A stretch of 22,429 nucleotides of DNA from JBCBAP01 sp038532435 (GTDB taxonomy: Bacteria > Pseudomonadota > Alphaproteobacteria > Rhodobacterales > Rhodobacteraceae): assembly GCA_038532435.1 (NCBI GenBank), contig JBCBAP010000056.1, forward strand, positions 1 to 22,429, in the 5' to 3' direction. The notes beneath the pieces are model-generated. The model had not been told where the DNA came from. It saw nothing but the letters and a program-made list of their open reading frames with translations, and did not search any database. Both the position numbers and the translations under genes were made by a program. How positions within the stretch are numbered: position 1 is the stretch's first letter; every line of letters starts with the position of its first letter. Of the stretch, positions 16,044 to 22,429 are shown in pieces.

Positions 16044-16073
16044 TTGATATGGCGATTTCCGACGGGATGTCAA
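16044..16073 (-). promoter_or_regulatory. Predicted sigma-70 promoter of rho
   Basis: On the minus strand, a perfect TTGACA -35 (16068-16073) and TATCAA (16044-16049) are separated by 18 bases, just beyond the hemJ stop at 16083. This would give a leader of roughly 65 bases before rho. It implies that rho-mnmE-mnmG-rsmG-parAB can be transcribed independently of hemJ. Found by eye. Confidence 0.5.
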
Positions 16074-16082
16074 ACCGCTGCG

Positions 16083-16541
16083 TCAAAATGGACGAACAAC
16101 GACCATCACAACTATGACAACCATCAGCACTGTGGGGACCTCATTCATCAGCCGATAGCGTCGGCCTGTCAATGCGTTCCTGTCTGCGAGGAAGTCTTTT
16201 CTCCGCTTCCCCAGCCAATGGTGCATCCACGTCATGCCGATGATCGCCGCGAACTTCACGTAGAACCAGATATCGCCGGTCCAGTCGACCACGCCGGGGG
16301 TGAAGGCGAGCAAAAGACCGAAGATCCACGTCACGATCATCGACGGGTTCATGATCAGGCGATAGAGCTTCACCTCCATCACCTTGAATGTTTCCGACAG
16401 AGGCGATCCAGGCTCGGCTCGCTCCGCATGATAAACAAACAGACGTGGTAGGTAGAAGAGCCCAGCCATCCAGGCGATCACGGCCATGATATGAATCGAC
16501 TTCGTCCACGGATAGGCGAGGCTGAGAATGTCGGATATCAT
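16083..16541 (-). CDS. hemJ: HemJ, protoporphyrinogen IX oxidase
   Basis: HemJ is the membrane form of protoporphyrinogen IX oxidase used by most alphaproteobacteria and cyanobacteria for the next-to-last step of heme and bacteriochlorophyll synthesis. The 152 residues form about four membrane helices: 11-31, 62-82, 92-110 and 134-150. Family features are the His17 in KSIHIMAVIAWMAGLFYLPRLFVYH, the KLYRLIMNPSM segment, WFYVKFAAIIGMTWMHHWLG, and YRLMNEVPT before the last helix. ATG 16541 follows GAG at a suitable distance. The gene borders the origin and points away from it. In Caulobacter a heme gene (hemE) takes the corresponding place beside the origin. No hemE is visible here. Confidence 0.94.
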   Translation of the reverse strand: MISDILSLAYPWTKSIHIMAVIAWMAGLFYLPRLFVYHAERAEPGSPLSETFKVMEVKLYRLIMNPSMIVTWIFGLLLAFTPGVVDWTGDIWFYVKFAAIIGMTWMHHWLGKRRKDFLADRNALTGRRYRLMNEVPTVLMVVIVVMVVVRPF

Positions 16542-16590
16542 TGCAGGATCTCATCGTCGGTGATGGGGTGATCCCATCGGTCCCCTACTT

Positions 16591-16610
16591 TTAAATATAT
16601 AAGAAGAAAG
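16591..16610 (+). repeat. AT-rich element in the origin, shared with the parB leader
   Basis: TTAAATATAT followed by AAGAAGAAAG. Compared with the minus-strand sequence at 10077-10096 in front of parB, 17 of 20 bases are identical, including the first ten. It may be part of the hemJ-side unwinding or promoter region. Similarity by composition alone is possible. Confidence 0.4.
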
Positions 16611-16641
16611 AGTCAGTGGTTGTTTTAGGTCCCGTTGACAC

Positions 16642-16650
16642 TGTGGATTA
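16642..16650 (-). other. DnaA box, one mismatch
   Basis: On the minus strand this reads TAATCCACA, one base away from the consensus TTATCCACA. It lies 27 bases from the perfect box and in the opposite orientation. Confidence 0.7.
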
Positions 16651-16677
16651 CCGGAGTGCGGTTTTTTGCCAACATAC

Positions 16678-16686
16678 TTATCCACA
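16678..16686 (+). other. DnaA box, perfect consensus
   Basis: TTATCCACA, the strict consensus for DnaA binding, at the centre of the intergenic origin region. I saw no other exact copy on either strand while reading the window. Confidence 0.85.
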
Positions 16687-16736
16687 AGAAGCAGGAGCTG
16701 AGCAGTCTGGCCTCTGAACATTTGCGAGGTCAACAA

Positions 16737-16771
16737 TATCCAATAATATTTATATAATTCAATAAATTAAG
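16737..16771. other. Candidate DNA unwinding element
   Basis: A run of about 35 bases that is almost entirely A and T (it contains AATAATATTTATATAATTCA), about 50 bases to the right of the perfect DnaA box. Its position and composition fit the region where DnaA first melts the duplex. Confidence 0.6.
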
Positions 16772-16985
16772 TCTGTATACCGAATGCACTTATGGAACAC
16801 AATTCCGCACGGTATGTCTCCGGCTCAACGGTGGTCCCGGACTATCCCCATGGGCGCAGACCTCTCCTTTCGGGTTTCCAACATGGGTGTAAACGTGGGC
16901 TGACCATTGCAAAGCGGGCAAAAATCCTGTCTGCAACGGGTCATGATCCGGATAGTCGACAGCCCCACATATTCTGTCCGCCCCC

Positions 16986-17006
16986 TCGTCCACAGAACTG
17001 TCCACA
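16986..17006 (+). other. Weak DnaA-like pair before ppsR
   Basis: TCGTCCACA (16986-16994) and CTGTCCACA (16998-17006) each differ from TTATCCACA at two positions, share the GTCCACA core, and are spaced 12 bases apart on the same strand. They lie directly in front of the ppsR start codon, where a ribosome binding site would be expected but is not seen. Confidence 0.4.
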
Positions 17007-17007
17007 G

Positions 17008-17841
17008 ATGACGGATGCGGGAACAGATCTGACGCTTCATGTGGTGTCGGACTCCACGGGCGAAACCGCGGCCTCGGCGGTGCGCGCAGCGACGTCACTG
17101 TTCGATACACTCAACATGACCCGGCACATGCATGTCTTTGTCCGGAGCGAGGCGCAGGTGCAGGCGTTTGTTTCCGGGATCGAGGATGCGAACGCACTAG
17201 TGGTGTATACGATCGCGGACCGCGCTTTGTCGGCCTATCTGTCAGCTCAGTGCGAGGAGCGGGGTATTACCGCGATTGCTCTGCTTGAACCACTCATACA
17301 GGCAATTCAATCCCGGTATCACAATGAGCCGATGTTCCGGCCAGGTCGGCAATATGCTGTCGACCAGGCGTACCTCGACCGGATGAGCGCCATCGACTAC
17401 GCGATCTCCCACGATGACGGGATCACAGCGGACTACCTGCTCGGCGCTGATGTGGTGCTTGTGGGTGTAAGCCGCACGTCGAAGACCCCAACCTGCATCT
17501 ACCTTGCCTACCAGGGGGTGAAGGCTGCGAATGTCCCGCTTGTGGGGTCGGAGAAGCACCTTGAGTATCTCCACCAGGCGATGGCGACAGGTGTGCCGGT
17601 CGTCGGCCTTGTCGCAAGCCCCAACCGCCTCGCCCAGGTGAGACAGCACCGGCTCGTAGCTCTGGGCCGGGACGACACACCGGACTATGCGGATCTGGAG
17701 CGGATCCGGGAGGAGGTGGCGGAGGCCCGAATGTTCTTCGACCGCCATGACATTCCGGTCATTGACGTGACCCGCCGGTCCATTGAGGAGACCGCAGCCG
17801 AGGTCCGCGCCGAACTGCGTCGCCGGGGGATCGATACATGA
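17008..17841 (+). CDS. ppsR: Pyruvate, phosphate dikinase regulatory protein (kinase/pyrophosphorylase)
   Basis: This bifunctional enzyme family (DUF299) inactivates pyruvate phosphate dikinase, or PEP synthase, by ADP-dependent phosphorylation of a Thr and reverses it by phosphorolysis. It thereby controls flux between pyruvate and phosphoenolpyruvate. The N-terminus LTLHVVSDSTGETAASAVRA (8-27) is a hallmark, as is ADVVLVGVSRTSKTPT with the P-loop-like GVSRTSKT at 153-160. The 277-residue length is normal. The frame stays open to 16792, but those 72 codons are in the origin region and are unlike the family, so the start is ATG 17008. No clear Shine-Dalgarno is seen. The partner enzyme is not in the window. 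The stop overlaps maf as ATGA. Confidence 0.95.
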   Translation: MTDAGTDLTLHVVSDSTGETAASAVRAATSLFDTLNMTRHMHVFVRSEAQVQAFVSGIEDANALVVYTIADRALSAYLSAQCEERGITAIALLEPLIQAIQSRYHNEPMFRPGRQYAVDQAYLDRMSAIDYAISHDDGITADYLLGADVVLVGVSRTSKTPTCIYLAYQGVKAANVPLVGSEKHLEYLHQAMATGVPVVGLVASPNRLAQVRQHRLVALGRDDTPDYADLERIREEVAEARMFFDRHDIPVIDVTRRSIEETAAEVRAELRRRGIDT

Positions 17842-18434
17842 CCAGCATCATCCTTGCGTCCGGATCATCCATTCGTCGCGATATGCTTCAGAACGCTGGA
17901 CTTGATGTCGAGGTCCAGCCTGCGCGCGTCGATGAGGCAAGCATCAAGTCCGCCATGCTTGCGGAGGATGCACCCCCGCGGGACATTGCCGACAAGCTGG
18001 CGGAGCTGAAGTCCCTCCGCATTTCCCAGCAAAACCCGAAAGCTTTGGTCCTCGGCGCGGATCAGGTGCTCGTGCACGCTAAACGCCTCTTTGACAAACC
18101 AGAAGACCTGTCGGAAGCCCGAGAGCATCTGGAACTTTTGTCCGGACAAGCCCACGAATTGCTTTCGGCTGCCGTCATCTCGGAGAATGGCAAACCGGTC
18201 TGGCGTCACATCGGACGGGCACAAATGATCATGCGGCCTCTCTCGGCTCCCTTCATCGATGCCTATCTCGCGGCAGAAAGGGAAGGGGTGTTGGAAACTG
18301 TCGGATGCTACAAACTCGAAGGGCGGGGCGCACAACTCTTTTCCCGCGTTCAGGGAGACTACTTCAGCGTGCTGGGCCTACCGCTCCTGGAAATACTTGG
18401 CTTTCTGCGCGCCCGTGGAGTTCTCGTGGAATGA
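17838..18434 (+). CDS. maf: Maf/YceF-like nucleoside triphosphate pyrophosphatase
   Basis: Maf proteins hydrolyse nucleoside triphosphates, including modified ones, to monophosphates. The start LASGSSIRRDMLQNAG contains the conserved double Arg (13-14), though the usual Pro before it is Ile. The catalytic segment is GADQV with Asp75-Gln76. Gln here, rather than Thr, is the pattern of the YceF subgroup, which prefers 7-methyl-GTP in E. coli, so this is more likely YceF-like than a dTTP/UTP pyrophosphatase. Also visible are LFDKP, ETVGCYKLEGRGAQLFSRVQGDYFSVLGLPLLE, and a 198-residue length that is normal. It overlaps both neighbours as ATGA. Confidence 0.92.
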   Translation: MTSIILASGSSIRRDMLQNAGLDVEVQPARVDEASIKSAMLAEDAPPRDIADKLAELKSLRISQQNPKALVLGADQVLVHAKRLFDKPEDLSEAREHLELLSGQAHELLSAAVISENGKPVWRHIGRAQMIMRPLSAPFIDAYLAAEREGVLETVGCYKLEGRGAQLFSRVQGDYFSVLGLPLLEILGFLRARGVLVE

Positions 18435-19261
18435 GTGAAGCACCGCCTCTCGCCGCTGTCCTCGGCGCACCGATCGGGCACAGCAAATCCCCGATCCTGC
18501 ATCGGCACTGGCTGCGGACCATGGGCATCCGTGGCCACTACATTCCCATCGAACTCGGCGATCAGACCTTCGAGGAGGGCATCCGCGGTCTGCAGACCCT
18601 CGGGTTCCGCGGTGCCAACGTCACCCTTCCCTTCAAGGAACGGGCCTTCGCAATAGCGGACACTCACACGGACCGTGCGCTTCGTATTGGTGCCGCCAAC
18701 ACGCTGACCTTCACAGATGGACGCATCCATGCGGACAACACGGACAGCTATGGCTTCCTCAACAACCTTCAGCAGCATGTGCCGGACTGGTCAGCCGAGA
18801 CGGGTCCCGCGCTTGTCGTTGGAGCGGGTGGAGCCTCCCGCGCAATTATCGTCGGCCTGATTGATGCGGGAGCGCCAGAGGTCCGGCTCGCCAACCGAAC
18901 ACGCGCGCGGGCCCAGCAGCTTGCCGACGAGTTTGGCCCAAAGATCTCCGTCATCGACTGGTCGGATCTCACGCCGGCGCTGGATGGCGTCGCGACGCTG
19001 GTCAACACGACCTCCATCGGAATGGGTGGGGCAGGGGAACTTCCCATCGATCTTGCCGCTGCTGACAAGACCACGGTCGTGACGGACATCGTCTATACAC
19101 CGCTCAACACGCCCTTGCTTCACGCCGCCAGCACTGTCGGACTGCGGACGGTTGATGGTCTTGGCATGTTGCTTCACCAGGCTGTTCCGGGTTTCGAGGC
19201 CTGGTTCGGCCAGACACCGGTGGTCGACGAGGCCCTCCGACAGGCAATCCTGACCGCATGA
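18431..19261 (+). CDS. aroE: Shikimate dehydrogenase (NADP+)
   Basis: AroE reduces 3-dehydroshikimate to shikimate with NADPH, in the pathway to aromatic amino acids and folate. The 276 residues start at ATG 18431, which overlaps the maf stop. A longer frame back to 18305 lies inside maf and is rejected. The substrate site shows GxPIGHSKSP (12-21), the catalytic Lys69 in NVTLPFKE, and Asp105 in NTDSYGF. The NADP fold has GAGGASRA at 131-138 and NRTRARAQQLA. The closing GLGMLLHQAVPGFEAWFG is typical. It overlaps coaE as ATGA, so its expression is tied to ppsR and maf. Confidence 0.97.
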   Translation: MSEAPPLAAVLGAPIGHSKSPILHRHWLRTMGIRGHYIPIELGDQTFEEGIRGLQTLGFRGANVTLPFKERAFAIADTHTDRALRIGAANTLTFTDGRIHADNTDSYGFLNNLQQHVPDWSAETGPALVVGAGGASRAIIVGLIDAGAPEVRLANRTRARAQQLADEFGPKISVIDWSDLTPALDGVATLVNTTSIGMGGAGELPIDLAAADKTTVVTDIVYTPLNTPLLHAASTVGLRTVDGLGMLLHQAVPGFEAWFGQTPVVDEALRQAILTA

Positions 19262-19851
19262 CCGCCCGGCACGTCATTGGCCTCACCGGTTCAATCGGGA
19301 TGGGCAAGAGCACCACGGCTGCGATGTTCGCCGAGGCCGGTGTGCCCGTCTGGGACGCGGATGCTGCTGTCGGACGGCTTTATGGCGAGGGTGGTGCTGC
19401 GGTTGCACCAATTGCAACCCTCGTGCCGGAGGCTCTCTTGGATAATGCCATCGATCGATCCATCCTGCGTGAGCACGTCCTTGCCGACGACACACTCCTT
19501 CCGCGGATCGAGGCGATGGTCCACCCCCTGGTCCAGGCGGACCGAATGGAGTTTCTGGGGGCGGCGGAAGCGGACATCGCGCTTTGCGATATTCCTCTTC
19601 TCTTCGAAACTGGAGCCGCGCAAGCCTTTGATACGGTCGTCGTCGTCTCCGCCCCTGCGGATGTACAGCGGGAGCGTGTCCTCGCCCGCCCCGGCATGAC
19701 CGAGGCAGCGTTCGAGGCGATCCTCGCCCGCCAGATTCCGGACGCAGAGAAACGCGCCCGTGCCGATCACATCATCGACACGTCGAAGGGGCTGGATGAC
19801 GCCCGCGCGCAAGTGCACACTGTACTCAACGTGCTGCGAAAGGACCTCTGA
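19258..19851 (+). CDS. coaE: Dephospho-CoA kinase
   Basis: CoaE phosphorylates dephospho-CoA to coenzyme A with ATP, the last step of CoA synthesis. The P-loop GSIGMGKST is at 11-19. VWDADAAVGRLY, the MVHPLV segment, CDIPLLFETGAAQAFDTVVVVSAP and RQIPDAEKRARADHIIDTS are the family's CoA-binding and lid elements. The 197 residues are complete. It is followed one base later by dnaQ, whose ribosome binding site (AAAGGA) lies in the last codons of coaE. Confidence 0.97.
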   Translation: MTARHVIGLTGSIGMGKSTTAAMFAEAGVPVWDADAAVGRLYGEGGAAVAPIATLVPEALLDNAIDRSILREHVLADDTLLPRIEAMVHPLVQADRMEFLGAAEADIALCDIPLLFETGAAQAFDTVVVVSAPADVQRERVLARPGMTEAAFEAILARQIPDAEKRARADHIIDTSKGLDDARAQVHTVLNVLRKDL

Positions 19852-19852
19852 C

Positions 19853-20533
19853 ATGCGGGAAATCGTGCTCGATACGGAGACGACGGGGCTCGACCCATTT
19901 GAGGGCCACCGGATCGTTGAGATCGGCGGTGTCGAGCTGATCAACCACATGCCCACCGGTCGCACGTACCACCAGTACATCAATCCGGAGCGGGACATGC
20001 CGGAGGAGGCCTTTGCCGTCCACGGCCTCGGCCTCGATTTCCTTGGCGACAAGCCGACCTTCAAGGAGATCGGGCGCGCTTTTCTCGATTTCGTCGGGGA
20101 GGCGACGCTGGTCATCCACAACGCGTCCTTCGATATGAAGTTCCTGAATGCGGAGCTCAAATGGATGGACGTGCGCACCCTTCCCATGGGTCAGGCGCTC
20201 GACACGCTGGAGCTTGCGCGGAAGAAGTTTCCCGGTGCGCAGAACTCCCTCGACGCGCTGTGCCGCCGCTTTGCCATCGACAATTCCGCACGGGAAAAGC
20301 ACGGGGCTCTGCTCGATTCCGAACTTCTGGCGGAGGTGTATCTGGAGCTGATTGGCGGACGTCAGCCGGACTTTTCACTGTCCGTCGTATCAGGTGGAGC
20401 ATCTGGCACCGGCGGTGACTACACCCCGCCGCCACGTCCCCGCGCACTGAAACCCCGGCTGACAGAGGCGGAGCGCGACGCCCACGCTGTCTTTACCGGA
20501 GGTCTGAAGGGCGACACGCTCTGGCCCTCCTGA
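19853..20533 (+). CDS. dnaQ: DNA polymerase III epsilon subunit, 3'-5' proofreading exonuclease
   Basis: DnaQ removes misincorporated nucleotides as part of the polymerase III core. The DEDDh catalytic set is visible: Asp7 and Glu9 in LDTETTG, Asp94 in HNASFDMKFL, and His150 and Asp155 in EKHGALLDSELL. The rest, with NSLDALCRRFAID, is typical. After residue 175 there is a Gly- and Pro-rich linker, then a C-terminal tail (LTEAERDAHAVFTGGLKG) likely to bind the alpha subunit. The start is ATG 19853, not the longer frame from 19760 inside coaE. The 226-residue length is normal. It closes the ppsR operon, which is read away from the origin. Confidence 0.97.
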   Translation: MREIVLDTETTGLDPFEGHRIVEIGGVELINHMPTGRTYHQYINPERDMPEEAFAVHGLGLDFLGDKPTFKEIGRAFLDFVGEATLVIHNASFDMKFLNAELKWMDVRTLPMGQALDTLELARKKFPGAQNSLDALCRRFAIDNSAREKHGALLDSELLAEVYLELIGGRQPDFSLSVVSGGASGTGGDYTPPPRPRALKPRLTEAERDAHAVFTGGLKGDTLWPS

Positions 20534-20540
20534 AACGAAA

Positions 20541-20566
20541 CGGGCGGCACCCTTCGGTACCGCCCG
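20541..20566. terminator. Hairpin between convergent dnaQ and secB
   Basis: CGGGCGG (20541-20547) pairs with CCGCCCG (20560-20566). After one mismatch, ACC pairs with GGT around a four-base loop. On the minus strand the hairpin is followed by TTTCGTTTC, so it fits best as an intrinsic terminator of secB. For dnaQ the T run is missing and termination would be weaker. Confidence 0.65.
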
Positions 20567-20588
20567 CCCGGATCCTGCATGAAAGGCT

Positions 20589-21083
20589 TCAGCTCTCTGC
20601 GCTGTCCGCGGACGCCGCTTCCTGCTGGGCTGCCTGCCGGCGCATCACTTCGTTACGGTAGAGCGCGAGGAAGTCGATATTGTCGACGTTGACCGGCGGA
20701 AAGCCCCCGTCACGGGTCACGTCACCGACGATCCGACGCACGAACGGGAACAGCATCCGCGGGCATTCGATCATCAGGAACGGATGAAGCTGTTCCTGCG
20801 GCACGTTTTCGATGAAGAAGAGACCGGCATAGTCCATCTCCATGAGGAAGATCGGCTCCTCGCCAGCGTTCGCGCGCACCTCGATGCTCATCACGACTTC
20901 GAAGTCGGTGTCCGTCCGCTTTTTTGCATCAAGGTTCACGCCCACCTTGATCTCCGGCTGGGTCGCGTTCGCAACCTGCTTTTGCGCCGCGATGTTTTCG
21001 AAGGACAGGTCCTTCACATACTGGCTGCGGATTTTCATGGTGGGTGTTTGCGCCGCCTGCGCGGCACCGTTCGCGTCTGCCAT
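20589..21083 (-). CDS. secB: Protein-export chaperone SecB
   Basis: SecB is a cytoplasmic tetramer that holds precursor proteins unfolded and hands them to SecA for export. The 164 residues contain the conserved SQYVKDLSFEN, the PEIKVGVNLDAKK strand, the YAGLFFIENVPQEQLHPFLMIECPRMLFPFVRRIVGDVTRDGGFPPVNVDNIDFLALYRNE core, and an Ala/Glu-rich tail. The length and all the core motifs are normal. The gene is leftward, toward the origin, against the direction of the ppsR block, and 81 bases separate it from fxsA. I saw only a weak match to a promoter in that gap. Confidence 0.97.
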   Translation of the reverse strand: MADANGAAQAAQTPTMKIRSQYVKDLSFENIAAQKQVANATQPEIKVGVNLDAKKRTDTDFEVVMSIEVRANAGEEPIFLMEMDYAGLFFIENVPQEQLHPFLMIECPRMLFPFVRRIVGDVTRDGGFPPVNVDNIDFLALYRNEVMRRQAAQQEAASADSAES

Positions 21084-21164
21084 CTCTTGTTTCCCCGATC
21101 ACACTTAGGTTGGCCGGAGCCTTATCAGGTCGCCTGCGCCGTTACAATTGCCGCGGCTTCCCGG

Positions 21165-21671
21165 TCAGGGGTTTCGTGTCCAGCCGGACGATCCGGGGGT
21201 TTTGCCCTCCGTATCCGGTACCTCGTTCTCCTCCACCGTGTAGGTCCCGTCGACAACATCGCTCGGCTGCTGGCCCCTGTTGGTGTGCACCGTCTGCCCG
21301 TTGACGGACACATCGATGGTGGCCGAGGTGATGCGCTTGGCGAGTGCATCGATCACCCGTGCGCGGATCGGAGGGATCAGAAGGGCAAACCCGATTGCAT
21401 CGGTGAAAAAGCCGGGCGTCAGCAGCACGATACCGGCCACCAGGATCAGCGCCCCGTGGGCGAGTGGCCCGCGTGGATCCTGCCCCTCCTGAAACGACTT
21501 CTGAAGTTTTTGAAGCTCGCCCCGCCCCTGCGACCGCAGAAGCATGGTGCCAAGGACCGCTGTCAGGATCACCGTCGCCAGCGTCGGGAACAGGCCGATC
21601 CAGCCCCCGACCTGTATGAACAGCGCGATTTCGATCAACGGAACACTTACCAGTGCCAGAAAGATCCACAT
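21165..21671 (-). CDS. fxsA: FxsA family membrane protein
   Basis: FxsA is an inner-membrane protein whose overproduction in E. coli relieves the exclusion of phage T7 by F plasmids. Its normal role is unknown. The 168 residues begin at ATG 21671 (MWIFLALVSVPLIEIALF). The frame continues eight codons upstream, but AAGG lies about eight bases before ATG 21671. Family features are the first two helices (2-40) with PLIEIALFIQVGGWIG, then RSQGRGELQKLQKSFQEG, then a hydrophobic segment with the VAGIVLLTPGFFTDAIGFALLIPPIR motif. The polar C-terminal tail is of low complexity. It is divergent from the Tim44-like gene, with about 136 bases between the starts. Confidence 0.9.
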   Translation of the reverse strand: MWIFLALVSVPLIEIALFIQVGGWIGLFPTLATVILTAVLGTMLLRSQGRGELQKLQKSFQEGQDPRGPLAHGALILVAGIVLLTPGFFTDAIGFALLIPPIRARVIDALAKRITSATIDVSVNGQTVHTNRGQQPSDVVDGTYTVEENEVPDTEGKTPGSSGWTRNP

Positions 21672-21807
21672 GGTCTCGCCTTTCGCCGCAGCCAATTGAA
21701 CGGGGTCCGCATGGACTCACACCCCTTCCGACCCTAAATATGAAACCAGACCGGGGTTCGCCAGTGATGCGGCCCGTCTTCGTGTGGCAGAAGGAATGGA
21801 CTCCCAA

Positions 21808-22429
21808 ATGACTCAGCTCATTATTCTCGCAGCGATCGCTGTGTTCCTCATTCTGAGGCTGCGAAGTGTGCTGGGCACCCGGACGGGGTTCGAGGGTCCA
21901 CCGGATCGCCTGTCCCAGGCGCCCCAGACGGCCAGCAAAGATGAGCGTCCGTTTGAGGTTATCGAGGGCGGTGGCACGGATCAGGACATCGCAGATCACG
22001 TCGAGGTGGAAAGCGACGCGGGCAAGGCGCTCGCCGCGATGAAGCGGGAGGAGCCGGATTTCTTCGTCTCCGACTTCCTCGCCGGATCCCGCCAGGCCTA
22101 CGAGATGATACTGATGGCCTACGAGTCGGGCGATCTCGAAACCCTCCGCGAGTTTCTCGCCCCGGACGTCTATGCCGGGTTCGAGGCGGCGGTCGAGGAG
22201 CGGGATGAGAAGGGTTTCACCGTCGATGCCCGGTTTATTGGCGTGCGCGAGATGAAGCTGAAGGAAGCCCGGTTCGACGATCTCGACAATGTGGCCGACA
22301 TCACCGTCCGCTTCGTCGGCGAGCTGACCTCCGTTGTCCGCAACGCCGAGGGGGATGTCGTCGAGGGCGATCCGTCGGAGATCAAGCGTCAGGCGGATGT
22401 CTGGACATTCTCCCGTGTGATGGGGTCCG
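21808..22429 (+). CDS. Tim44/TimA-like domain protein, partial (3' end outside the window)
   Basis: The reading frame is open to the window edge (207 codons). A single N-terminal membrane helix (TQLIILAAIAVFLILRLRSVLG) is followed by a Gly- and acid-rich linker, then a Tim44-like domain: PDFFVSDFLAGSRQAYEMILMAYESGDLETLREFLAPDVYAGFEAAVEER and the beta-rich continuation. Bacterial relatives of mitochondrial Tim44 (TimA) are common in alphaproteobacteria and sit at the inner membrane. The function is little known. The start could also be ATG 21796, four codons earlier and in frame. AAGGA at 21791-21795 is too close to 21796 and rather far from 21808, so the choice is uncertain. In relatives this gene often heads an operon with mltA. 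Confidence 0.85.
   Translation, partial: MTQLIILAAIAVFLILRLRSVLGTRTGFEGPPDRLSQAPQTASKDERPFEVIEGGGTDQDIADHVEVESDAGKALAAMKREEPDFFVSDFLAGSRQAYEMILMAYESGDLETLREFLAPDVYAGFEAAVEERDEKGFTVDARFIGVREMKLKEARFDDLDNVADITVRFVGELTSVVRNAEGDVVEGDPSEIKRQADVWTFSRVMGS

Larger units (their letters stand above)
16542..17007. other. oriC: Predicted chromosomal origin of replication, oriC
   Basis: A 466-base stretch without a supported gene, between divergent hemJ and ppsR. It contains a perfect DnaA box and a near-perfect one in opposite orientation, weaker boxes beside ppsR, and two AT-rich tracts in an otherwise GC-rich window. One GANTC site (16610-16614), the target of the alphaproteobacterial CcrM methylase, is also present. 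Genes on both sides are transcribed away from it, and parAB/parS lie nearby. The gene order hem gene-origin-ppsR-maf-aroE-coaE-dnaQ-secB matches that around known alphaproteobacterial origins such as Caulobacter. An upstream reading frame reaching back to 16792 would put a ppsR N-terminus here, but it is unlike that family and I reject it. Confidence 0.85.

Noticed and set aside
16580..16790. CtrA box (TTAA-N7-TTAA) in the origin
   Set aside because: TTAA half-sites occur because the region is AT-rich, but I found no pair with the correct seven-base spacing.
1..22429. Mobile elements, CRISPR arrays, tRNA or rRNA genes, or a defence island
   Set aside because: I saw no transposase, integrase, direct-repeat array, RNA gene or toxin-antitoxin pair. 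The content is conserved core genome.

Overview
The window looks like the replication-origin neighbourhood of an alphaproteobacterial chromosome, most likely from order Rhodobacterales (a Roseobacter/Rhodobacter-type organism). Three things support this: high GC with dense gene packing; the conserved gene order rho-mnmE-mnmG-rsmG-parA-parB on one side of an AT-rich gap and ppsR-maf-aroE-coaE-dnaQ on the other; and a divergent hrcA/rph pair with hrcA followed by grpE. The genus cannot be named from sequence alone. All genes look intact except the last, which runs off the right edge.

Left block (1-9215). mutS (+) meets tail-to-tail a leftward operon, hrcA-grpE-AAA ATPase-FMN flavoprotein, that starts at a visible promoter near 6260. 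Divergent from it is a rightward run rph-rdgB-hemW-ybaN with ATGA or short overlaps. It joins RNA 3'-end processing, removal of non-canonical nucleotides, a radical-SAM heme chaperone and a small membrane protein.

Central block (9205-16541), all leftward: hemJ, rho, mnmE, mnmG, rsmG, parA, parB. MnmE and MnmG jointly make the wobble-uridine modification of tRNA, RsmG methylates 16S rRNA, and ParA/ParB segregate the chromosome. Three perfect 16-bp parS palindromes (TGTTTCACGTGAAACA) lie inside this block, all in coding sequence: two in rsmG, read as VSRET, and one over the start codon of mnmG, read as MFHVKH.

Origin (16542-17007). This is the largest gene-free stretch. It is AT-rich, carries one perfect and one single-mismatch DnaA box in opposite orientation, and sits where transcription switches from leftward to rightward. 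I call it the probable oriC, with parS sites 3-6 kb away.

Right block (17008-22429). ppsR-maf-aroE-coaE-dnaQ form a tightly overlapped rightward operon. It ends at a hairpin shared with the convergent leftward secB. fxsA follows on the minus strand, and a Tim44-domain protein gene is divergent from it and truncated by the window edge.

I found no mobile element, CRISPR array, tRNA, rRNA or defence system, and nothing I would call a new biological system. The points most worth a second look are the parS sites built into proteins, the origin itself, an AT-rich 20-mer shared between the origin and the parB leader, the replaced G4 motif of MnmE, and the SMC-like ATPase coupled to grpE.
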